The notes under the pieces are model-generated. The model was not told where the DNA came from, ran no database searches, and saw nothing but the letters and a program-made list of their open reading frames with translations. From Thalassospira sp. UBA1131 (GTDB taxonomy: Bacteria > Pseudomonadota > Alphaproteobacteria > Rhodospirillales > Thalassospiraceae): DNA of 6,749 nucleotides. Made by a program: the position numbers and the translations under genes. The stretch spans positions 134,467 through 141,215 of the forward strand of contig NZ_DCAO01000036.1 of the NCBI RefSeq assembly GCF_002311515.1, given 5' to 3'. Below, piece by piece: positions 1 through 6,091 of this stretch (position 1 is the first letter of the stretch; the number at the start of each line of letters is the position of its first letter).

Positions 1-21
1 GATCTGATTTGCCATCAGATC
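1..21. repeat. Short perfect inverted repeat at the window edge
   Basis: Positions 1-8 (GATCTGAT) and 14-21 (ATCAGATC) are exact reverse complements around a 5-base loop. The repeat may continue to the left of the window. It could be the end of a terminator for an upstream gene read on either strand. No T-run follows it on the plus strand, and the other side is out of view. Function is unknown. Confidence 0.3.
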
Positions 22-84
22 CGTCCGAATGACAAAAGATGATCGACCCCGTGGAGAGTGCAAACCGCGTCCCAAATTTGCAAG

Positions 85-99
85 TGACTATTATTTTCA
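85..99. promoter_or_regulatory. Fur-box-like operator upstream of the sigma factor gene
   Basis: The 15 bases TGACTATTATTTTCA agree with the 7-1-7 Fur consensus TGATAATnATTATCA at 11 of 14 defined positions, and the outer GTGA/TCAC arms (84-100) are symmetric. The site ends 31 bases before the sigma factor ATG. It contains TATTAT (89-94), close to a -10 hexamer, though no convincing -35 sits at the right distance. A repressor bound here would block transcription of the sigma gene when iron is plentiful, as Fur does for pvdS in Pseudomonas. In alphaproteobacteria the iron regulator could instead be RirA or Irr, whose sites differ, so the identity of the regulator is an inference. Confidence 0.5.
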
Positions 100-130
100 C
101 TAACGAGCAAACTAACGGAGACATTCGGAA

Positions 131-694
131 ATGCACCAAGCAAGCCAAACTGCCCCACTTCCAAAAGACCAATTTCAGCGACAAGCTTTGCTAACTATCG
201 CCAAAAGCCAAGAGGGGAAATTGCGACGCGTTGCCCAGTCTATCGTAAAATGTCCCCATCTGGCGGATGACATTGTTCAGGATACCTATGCCAAGCTGCT
301 CACCGCACAAATAGACACAGAAGTCGCCACACCAAGTGCCTTCATAACGCGCATTGCTAGAAACATGGCAATCGACAAGGTTCGCCAAATTACGTTCGAA
401 CGCACTCTTTTCGCGGACAGCGATCCAACTGATCTTTGTCCTGCGGGAAACGCAGACTGCCCCGAAGCGCGTCTCAGTGGTTGTCAGGCCCTTCGGGTCA
501 TTGAGAACGCATTAAAAGAGCTGCCACCACACGTGCGCACCGCTTTTTACCGGCATCGCGTGGACGGGTTCGCGCAAAACGTCATTGCAAAGGATATCGG
601 TGTCTCCAAAGCATCTGTTTGCGCATACATCCATCAGGCCGATCAGCGATGCCGTCAGGCACTCCATAATGTAGAACTGACCCGTCCAGCATAA
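131..694 (+). CDS. ECF RNA polymerase sigma factor, FecI/RpoI/PvdS type
   Basis: A 187-residue sigma-70 family protein of the small two-domain (ECF) kind, which directs RNA polymerase to a few dedicated promoters. Region 2 lies at about residues 30-90, with the core-binding segment DDIVQDTYAKLL (46-57) and the -10 recognition helix around ITRIARNMAIDKVRQ (72-86). Region 4 lies at about 120-178, with LPPHVRTAFYRHRVDG and a helix-turn-helix through AKDIGVSKASVCAYI (153-167) for -35 binding. The ATG is preceded by GGAG at 117-120. No FecR-like anti-sigma gene follows: the gene ends at a terminator facing a convergent operon. It therefore resembles stand-alone iron-starvation sigma factors such as PvdS and rhizobial RpoI (required for vicibactin genes) more than FecI with FecR. 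A Fur-like box upstream suggests iron repression. Its probable targets are the two matching promoter elements between the synthetase and acyltransferase genes (inference). The family call is firm; the regulon is not proven. Confidence 0.95.
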   Translation: MHQASQTAPLPKDQFQRQALLTIAKSQEGKLRRVAQSIVKCPHLADDIVQDTYAKLLTAQIDTEVATPSAFITRIARNMAIDKVRQITFERTLFADSDPTDLCPAGNADCPEARLSGCQALRVIENALKELPPHVRTAFYRHRVDGFAQNVIAKDIGVSKASVCAYIHQADQRCRQALHNVELTRPA

Positions 695-703
695 GGCTTC
701 AGG

Positions 704-749
704 ATCTGCAGCCTGTTCCCAAAGTCGAACAGGCTGCAGATTTCAGTTT
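704..749 (+). terminator. Stem-loop terminator between convergent genes
   Basis: Positions 704-718 and 727-741 are perfect reverse complements (15 bp, both containing CTGCAG) around an 8-base loop. On the plus strand the stem runs into TTTCAGTTT, a weak T-tract, so it should end transcription of the sigma gene, whose stop codon is at 692-694. It also lies just past the end of the minus-strand operon (stop at 757) and could act in both directions. On the minus strand no clear T-run follows. Confidence 0.7.
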
Positions 750-756
750 GCCGTCC

Positions 757-2067
757 CTAGCCCCAGGCCTGCACGACAGCACCACCTGCCCGGTCCCCAG
801 TACCGGCAACCCAGTCAACAATCGGTGGATTTTGATCAAGATTGAAGACGGCCTTGCCTGTCAGAGCATTTACAATCTTAGCACTTCGCCAAGCCATCAG
901 GCTTAGTTGAGGCTCAAAGATCCCCAAATCGATCCTGCCGGCATTTTGAACAAAGATGTTTCGGTCAGATGGTCCATCCCATTGGGCACGGAAATCCGCA
1001 TCCAAGCGATAGGCACCTGATGCCCCCACTTCCAGAAGTGAACGCAGTGGCGCCATGAATTCCGGCAATGTCGTTTCATAACCGGTTGCCAGAATCAGCG
1101 CATCCGCATCGAAGAACTCGACATCCTGATTAAGCCCGTTTCTGGCAGCAATCCTCATTGTTTCACCATCTTGCTGAACCTGAAAGACTTCTCGTTGGGG
1201 CAGGAGCCGACCGGCAACATGGCCCTCCTGCAGGTAACGCTGCCGGTATAGCAGCTGATAAATCGACTTGAGCGTTGAAAGCGATGCACCATCACTGGCA
1301 AGCTTTTGTCGAGACATCAAATCCTGTTTACAGGCATCCGGCAGACCTGCGAAGACATCGGCATATCCGGGCGTGAAATACTCATTTACAAATGGAGTAT
1401 CATCAAGGGGTTCGAAATTGTCGCGACGCGATAACCAGAGAACTTCTTCAACACCTTTGACGTTTCCACCAAGCAGATACTCAACAAGTTCAGCACCACT
1501 CTGTCCCCCGCCAATAACGGCAATTCTCTTGCCGCGCAGCTTTGGCAAATTCGACTTCGCTTGGCTTGTGTGAAAGCATTTATGCTTGGGCAACTGGCGC
1601 GCCCAGGCGGGAATAAATGCAGGCTTGCCGACACCAATGGCAAGATTGCTCGTGACATAACTTGTATGATCCGTACGAACCTTAAAGTCTTGACCATCGA
1701 ATGCGACTTCGCGCACCACATTGTCAAATGCCAAGCCTTCCAAATGGTCTGCAACCCATTTCAGATAAGCGGCGAATTCCCGTCTTGGCACCGCGACAAA
1801 ATCCGCGTTCATGAAATCAAGCATGCGTTTCTGGCCGACCATGTAAGACAGGAAAGACCATTTGCTCGTCGGATTGGTTAGGGTTACCAAATCTTTCAGA
1901 AACGAAGTCTGAAGCTCAACACCGGGCAGCATCATGTCCGGGTGCCAGGCAAATTCAGAACGTTGCTCAAGAAAGATTGAAAACACATCAGCAACCCCGT
2001 CCAGCTGCGCAGCAAGACTAAGATTGAAAGGACCAATTCCAATCCCGACAAGATCCAATTTATCCAT
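757..2067 (-). CDS. L-lysine N6- / L-ornithine N5-monooxygenase (IucD/PvdA/VbsO family), siderophore biosynthesis
   Basis: A 436-residue flavoprotein of normal family length (IucD and PvdA are about 425-445). It uses FAD, NADPH and O2 to hydroxylate the side-chain amine of ornithine or lysine, the first committed step to a hydroxamate siderophore, in the cytoplasm. The FAD-binding loop GIGIGPFNLS is at 8-17. The family block WHPDMMLPGVELQTSFLKDL is at 41-60, followed by the conserved TNPTSKWSFLSYM (64-76). The NADPH-binding loop GGGQSGAE is at 186-193, the substrate-pocket segment TPFVNEYFTPGY at 224-235, and the C-terminal ATGY motif at 327-330. The start has an AAGGA ribosome site (2076-2080) with 8 bases of spacing. 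It begins 13 bases after the synthetase stop, so the two are co-transcribed, with this gene second. Sequence alone does not separate ornithine from lysine. Ornithine is favoured by analogy with vicibactin genes, where VbsO accompanies an A-T-TE synthetase. No broken motifs are seen. Confidence 0.95.
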   Translation of the reverse strand: MDKLDLVGIGIGPFNLSLAAQLDGVADVFSIFLEQRSEFAWHPDMMLPGVELQTSFLKDLVTLTNPTSKWSFLSYMVGQKRMLDFMNADFVAVPRREFAAYLKWVADHLEGLAFDNVVREVAFDGQDFKVRTDHTSYVTSNLAIGVGKPAFIPAWARQLPKHKCFHTSQAKSNLPKLRGKRIAVIGGGQSGAELVEYLLGGNVKGVEEVLWLSRRDNFEPLDDTPFVNEYFTPGYADVFAGLPDACKQDLMSRQKLASDGASLSTLKSIYQLLYRQRYLQEGHVAGRLLPQREVFQVQQDGETMRIAARNGLNQDVEFFDADALILATGYETTLPEFMAPLRSLLEVGASGAYRLDADFRAQWDGPSDRNIFVQNAGRIDLGIFEPQLSLMAWRSAKIVNALTGKAVFNLDQNPPIVDWVAGTGDRAGGAVVQAWG

Positions 2068-2080
2068 CGTTCAAGTCCTT

Positions 2081-4816
2081 CTATTTGCTTGAAAATTTCA
2101 TATCGGCTGGTTGTTCGAAAGCGTTCGTCAAACGTTTGCCAAACCGCGTGTGGAATGCCGGATCACCGATGATCGTCAAATGATCCGTTCCGGGAATATG
2201 CTCAGGGGCCTCGGCAAGGCGTGAAAGTGACTGCCAATCAATCAGATCAAGTTTTCGACTGACCGTATCGCCTGCAAGCCATGAAGCAATCGGCACGTCA
2301 TAGGGCAGAAGTTCATGGCGGCGGAAAACAAGGGCATTGTCGATTAGCACCCAGAACGTATGTTCGCGCGTACCGATCCCCGGCCCGTCTGTGGGCAACC
2401 CGAATTCACTTTTTCCCACAAAATGGACAAACTGCGCATAAGCAAGGTCATCCATCAGCGCCAAAAGGCGTTCCCATTCTTCACGCATCTTGGTTTTCTG
2501 CAGCCAGACCCGAATGCGTGCTTCAATCTCGGCCCGCTGCCCCGGTTGGAATTTTGGCCGTGCGTTCAGATCAAAATCGTCGTCCATGTCGCAAACATCG
2601 ACCATGCCGATCATTCGTAGATCGATATCGTTGCCCAGCATTCGTGCAGATTCATATGCAAGCAACCCGCCCCAGGACCAGCCCAGAAAGGCGCAGGTAC
2701 GTCCCTTCGCTTCCCCATAAACCAGCTCTGCATATCGCGAACTGATATCGGTGACCGAAACATCAAGTTCCTGATTTTCTGTAAGCGAATGGCACATGAA
2801 GCCCACGGCGGATTGATCCTCGCCCAGACTTTTCACCAGCTTCATATATTCGCGCGTGCTGACAAGCAGCCCCGGAAAGCAATAAAGGACAGGCTGATCG
2901 GGCTTGCCTTGCTGCAAATGCACGATATCCGCCCCCGGCTTGCATTCGGGTTCAGACAGCGCCAACAACAAGCTTCGGATGGTCGGAAAGTTGAAAAGAT
3001 CCGTAATTTCCGCATTGCGTTCAGGAAACTGATCGCGAACTTTTGCCAGTACACGCAGGGCTGTTATCGAATTCCCGCCGATCTCGAAGAAATTATCGGT
3101 CACTCCGACTTCATCGAGACCCAGTGCGGATTTCCAAATGATCAACAGAGCGGCCTCGTCGTCATTAGCTGGCTTGATTATGGCCCCCTCGCGACGCGGT
3201 AGCGGCAACTGTGATTTATCGACCTTGTGATTGGCATTAAGTGGCAACATCGTCATTTCAATGATGTAGCCAGGCACCATTGCGCTTGGCAGCAGGTCCT
3301 GCAACCGCACACGAACTGAACGGGTATCAACCGATGCTCCGGAACGCGGTACGACATAGGCAATCAGTTCCAACCGTGAGGCAACTTCAGCTGCGACGAC
3401 GACGCAATTGGCAACGTCATCAAATCCACGCAAGACAGTCTCGATTTCTGCCGGTTCGATGCGATGCCCGCGTATTTTGACCTGATCATCGACCCGTCCA
3501 GCAAACTGGATCATGCCATCCGGAAGGAACCGGCCCAAGTCACCGGTGCGATACATTCGTGCATGATCATTCCGCGCAAAATTATCGTGAATGAAAAGAT
3601 CGGCGGTCTTTTCAGGCAAGTTGTTATATCCACGGGCAACACAATAGCCGCCAAGATGTATCTCACCGATTTCGCCGGGTGCAACCGCGTTGCCATCCGC
3701 ATCAAGGATATAGGCCCAACGATCTCCGACCGGTCGTCCGATCGGGGCTGTAACGGTCTCACAAAGCCGGTCCTGAGCGACACGCCACAACATGGGTGTC
3801 ATCACGGTTTCTGTCGGACCATAACCGTTGATCAGATAACGAGAATTGATGGCCCGCGCGATCCGGTTGAAAGTTTCCTTTGGCATTGCCTCACCGCCAA
3901 AGGAACAAAGTATCAGATCAAGAGTCTGGCCCTTCTCGCGAAGCCACCCTGCCAACTCATGTACATAGCTGGTCGGAAATGAAGCATGGGTCACGCCATG
4001 TTTACGAATGGCGTCAACTGTGTCTTCCGGCGTCCAGAGCAGTTGGTCAGGCAATAAAATACTGCCACCTGCCATCAACGGCACGATCCAGCGTTCATGA
4101 CCACCATCAGATGAAAATGGAAGAAAGGGTAGTTCTCGCGAATCTTCATCCATCAGATAGATTGGCCCGGTAGCATTCAAATGGTCAATCAACGGGCCTT
4201 GATCCACCATGACCCCTTTAGGTTTACCAGTCGAACCGGACGTGTAGATAATATAGGCAAGCTGATCGGCAAGCGGGGCGACGGCGAGGAAGTCGGCTTC
4301 CGACGTGTCGAGCTCATCGACAAGAACAACCTCAAGCTCCTGCTGACCAAGAACCGTCAAATCCCTGCCGGTGGTAACAGCGTAACGTGCATAACAATCA
4401 GTCAATACGTGCTGATTTCTGGTCTCGGGGTGCTGCGGGTCCACGGGAACAAAAGCCCCACCAGCTTTCCAGACACCAAGAATGGCTGCAATCGCCATCG
4501 CAGATTTCGGAAGCGCAACAACAACAACGTCACCACGCTCGACCCCATTGGCAATCAGAGCGCAGGCAATCGCATCTGACGTTTGTTTCAGGCGCTTTCG
4601 CGACCAAACCTCATCTGTTGTCAGGATGGCCGGGCGGTCGGGATCATCGTCGCAAAAACGGTCAATGACTTGGTGCGGATATCCTTTCATCCGCCAGGGT
4701 TCCACCGCCCATGGCAAACCAACAACATCTTCTGAAATTGAATGAAAACCGGGTTGCGAACTCGGTTCGTTTGATGGGTTTAAGGACGCGGCATTTACCG
4801 CCTGAGAACCATTCAT
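2081..4816 (-). CDS. Single-module nonribosomal peptide synthetase, A-T-TE, no condensation domain (VbsS-like)
   Basis: A 911-residue synthetase (numbered from the ATG at 4816) that should adenylate an amino acid, load it on a carrier and release it through a thioesterase. The adenylation domain covers about 30-545: WKAGGAFVPVD (116-126), YTSGSTGKPKGV (191-202), GYGPTE (331-336), YRTGD (422-426), GRVDDQVKIRGHRIEP (440-455), NHKVDK (529-534). The carrier motif DNFFEIGGNSITAL (574-587) has its phosphopantetheine serine at 583. The type I thioesterase covers about 642-902, with GWSWGG (712-717) and probable triad Ser714, Asp740, His879. There is no HHxxxDG condensation motif and no room for such a domain. 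The usual FDxS core of motif A4 reads FSSDGGHE. The layout matches what I recall of VbsS, thought to oligomerise an acylated hydroxyornithine through its thioesterase. An in-frame ATG at 4900 would add 28 residues, but it has no ribosome site and lies upstream of the likely promoter. The ATG at 4816 has GGAG six bases before it. Substrate is inferred, not read. Confidence 0.94.
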   Translation of the reverse strand: MNGSQAVNAASLNPSNEPSSQPGFHSISEDVVGLPWAVEPWRMKGYPHQVIDRFCDDDPDRPAILTTDEVWSRKRLKQTSDAIACALIANGVERGDVVVVALPKSAMAIAAILGVWKAGGAFVPVDPQHPETRNQHVLTDCYARYAVTTGRDLTVLGQQELEVVLVDELDTSEADFLAVAPLADQLAYIIYTSGSTGKPKGVMVDQGPLIDHLNATGPIYLMDEDSRELPFLPFSSDGGHERWIVPLMAGGSILLPDQLLWTPEDTVDAIRKHGVTHASFPTSYVHELAGWLREKGQTLDLILCSFGGEAMPKETFNRIARAINSRYLINGYGPTETVMTPMLWRVAQDRLCETVTAPIGRPVGDRWAYILDADGNAVAPGEIGEIHLGGYCVARGYNNLPEKTADLFIHDNFARNDHARMYRTGDLGRFLPDGMIQFAGRVDDQVKIRGHRIEPAEIETVLRGFDDVANCVVVAAEVASRLELIAYVVPRSGASVDTRSVRVRLQDLLPSAMVPGYIIEMTMLPLNANHKVDKSQLPLPRREGAIIKPANDDEAALLIIWKSALGLDEVGVTDNFFEIGGNSITALRVLAKVRDQFPERNAEITDLFNFPTIRSLLLALSEPECKPGADIVHLQQGKPDQPVLYCFPGLLVSTREYMKLVKSLGEDQSAVGFMCHSLTENQELDVSVTDISSRYAELVYGEAKGRTCAFLGWSWGGLLAYESARMLGNDIDLRMIGMVDVCDMDDDFDLNARPKFQPGQRAEIEARIRVWLQKTKMREEWERLLALMDDLAYAQFVHFVGKSEFGLPTDGPGIGTREHTFWVLIDNALVFRRHELLPYDVPIASWLAGDTVSRKLDLIDWQSLSRLAEAPEHIPGTDHLTIIGDPAFHTRFGKRLTNAFEQPADMKFSSK

Positions 4817-4822
4817 GGTCGT

Positions 4823-4826
4823 CTCC
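4823..4826 (-). promoter_or_regulatory. Ribosome binding site deciding the synthetase start
   Basis: On the minus strand the sequence GTGGAGACGACC precedes the ATG at 4816-4814, giving GGAG with a 6-base spacer. The alternative ATGs at 4900 and 4852 have no comparable purine-rich site. This supports a start at 4816. Confidence 0.65.
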
Positions 4827-4862
4827 ACATTGGCAAAGCAAGTTTCAAGCATTTGCACCAAA

Positions 4863-4887
4863 GACGAACCGTCACCTGCCAAGTTCA
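4863..4887 (-). promoter_or_regulatory. Probable ECF-sigma promoter for the synthetase-hydroxylase operon
   Basis: Read on the minus strand, a -35-like TGAAC (4887-4883, in context CTGAACTT) is followed after exactly 16 bases by a -10-like CGTC (4866-4863). AAC in the -35 and CGTC in the -10 are typical of ECF sigma promoters. The same element with the same spacing faces the other operon at 4922-4946. Transcription would start near 4855, leaving a leader of about 40 bases before the ATG at 4816. The sigma factor at 131-694 is the obvious candidate to read it (inference). Confidence 0.6.
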
Positions 4888-4921
4888 GAAGTTTCTGCAT
4901 CTCGAATCGAAAAAATGCACC

Positions 4922-4946
4922 TGAACTTCCAATCCTCTCATCCGTC
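4922..4946 (+). promoter_or_regulatory. Probable ECF-sigma promoter for the acyltransferase-MATE operon
   Basis: TGAAC (4922-4926, in context CTGAACTT) and CGTC (4943-4946) are 16 bases apart, an exact structural copy of the divergent minus-strand element at 4863-4887. Transcription would start near 4954, giving a leader of about 55 bases before the ATG at 5009. The leader contains a weak dyad (AACCC/GGGTT, 4967-4980). No Fur-like box is seen near this promoter, so iron control would come through the sigma factor. Confidence 0.6.
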
Positions 4947-5008
4947 CGGACTACAGAGACTTAACGAACCCAATCGGGTTGGAAACTTAGACATCAGGAG
5001 ATCTGAAT

Positions 5009-6091
5009 ATGAATGTCATTGCATTAGAAGCACCAACTCAAAACTCATCCCAGAAACTGGAAGTTCCACACTTTCAGAACGCAGGAAACTGGCACTCGTC
5101 CATCGAGGACGGACATATTCAGCTTTGTGGGGAAAGTGAAAATCATGACTTCTATTTCACCCTCTCACCGGACCAGATCGTACTTGATGATGTTGCAAGC
5201 CTGACGCTTAACGTTCTAGATGCCAAAGGTTTGGCTGCGCTGGGCGAAGCACTTCTGATTGCTCATCCTTCTCGATCTGAAATCAAACTTCCCCCGCAAT
5301 TGGATCCGGAATGGACAGCGAACATGTTTCGCAACGGTTTGATTTCTCATTCAGGTGACAGCATTGTTGTCAGTTCACGCAATCTCTATCAACTAACGCT
5401 GAACTGGTTGGCACATCCCGAACGCGACCCTTTCCCTTTGCGTTACACGTCAACCAACGGACGCCGTCATCCAGTCCGTCGCCCAAGTGCCTCGCACACA
5501 CTTTATGCGCGTTACATCCCTTGGATCGACAAAACTATCCGGTTTGAACGCGCGGATATTCGTCGTCATCTCGGGTGCTTCCATAAATGGATGAACGACC
5601 CGCGCGTCGACGTCTTTTGGGAAGAGTCCGGCTCAGAGGAAAAGCACGAAGCCTTCATCCAAAGCCGACTGGATGATCCCAGAACCGAGCCGCTGATCGG
5701 GTATTTCAACGACACCCCATTCGGGTATTTCGAGCTCTACTGGGCACAAGAAGATCGCCTTGGCGAACATTATGATGCAGATGACTTTGACCGCGGCTGG
5801 CATGTTGCCATTGGCGAAGAAGCATTTCGCGGAAAGGAATATCTGACCGCATGGCTTCCGTCTCTGATGCATTACATGTTCCTTGATGACCCAAGAACGC
5901 AACGCATTGTCGGTGAACCTGATGCAGGCCACAATCAGCAAATCCGCAACCTTCTGCGTTCAGGCTTTGCCGGCATTAAACAGGTTCGTTTCCCACACAA
6001 GACGTCACTTCTTGTTATGTTGCTGCGCGAACGCTTTTTTGATGATCGACTGTATGTTCCGGACTTTGTCCACGATGAGGATGCTTCCTGA
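5009..6091 (+). CDS. GNAT-type hydroxamate acyltransferase of siderophore biosynthesis (IucB/AlcB/VbsA-like)
   Basis: A 360-residue protein expected to acylate the N-hydroxy amine made by the hydroxylase, using an acyl-CoA donor, to form the iron-binding hydroxamate in the cytoplasm. Residues 1-160 form a poorly conserved N-terminal region. The catalytic acyltransferase fold covers about 165-345 with family hallmarks: HKWMNDPRVDVFWEE (192-206), PLIGYFNDTPFGYFELYW (228-245) running into AQEDRLG (246-252), DRGWHVAIGEEAFRGKEY (261-278, the CoA-binding turn), and VGEPDAGHNQQIRNLLRSGF (301-320). Length fits IucB-like proteins with the extra N-terminal region. AGGAG at 4996-5000 lies 8 bases before the ATG. 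The stop codon overlaps the start of the MATE gene (TGATG), so the two are translationally linked. The donor cannot be read from sequence: acetyl-CoA (as in aerobactin), succinyl-CoA or 3-hydroxybutyryl-CoA (as in vicibactin) are all possible. With an A-T-TE synthetase next door, 3-hydroxybutyryl is an attractive guess because its hydroxyl would allow ester linkage. Confidence 0.93.
   Translation: MNVIALEAPTQNSSQKLEVPHFQNAGNWHSSIEDGHIQLCGESENHDFYFTLSPDQIVLDDVASLTLNVLDAKGLAALGEALLIAHPSRSEIKLPPQLDPEWTANMFRNGLISHSGDSIVVSSRNLYQLTLNWLAHPERDPFPLRYTSTNGRRHPVRRPSASHTLYARYIPWIDKTIRFERADIRRHLGCFHKWMNDPRVDVFWEESGSEEKHEAFIQSRLDDPRTEPLIGYFNDTPFGYFELYWAQEDRLGEHYDADDFDRGWHVAIGEEAFRGKEYLTAWLPSLMHYMFLDDPRTQRIVGEPDAGHNQQIRNLLRSGFAGIKQVRFPHKTSLLVMLLRERFFDDRLYVPDFVHDEDAS

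Noticed and set aside
22..71. CGTC at 22-25 and 68-71 as possible ECF -10 elements for autoregulation of the sigma gene
   Set aside because: Neither has TGAAC or a similar -35 sequence 16 bases upstream, unlike the two sites at 4863-4946.
2281..2745. Plus-strand open frame opposite the thioesterase region
   Set aside because: Antisense shadow, with basic low-complexity composition and no support from context.
3464..3982. Plus-strand open frame of 172 codons opposite the synthetase
   Set aside because: It lies wholly antisense to well-conserved adenylation motifs, and its translation has no recognisable domain.
4967..4980. AACCC-AATC-GGGTT hairpin in the acyltransferase leader as an attenuator or riboswitch
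   Set aside because: Only five base pairs with no T-run and no wider structure; this is within chance.
4711..5139. Plus-strand open frame spanning the divergent control region
   Set aside because: It overlaps the synthetase start and the acyltransferase N-terminus out of frame and resembles no known protein.
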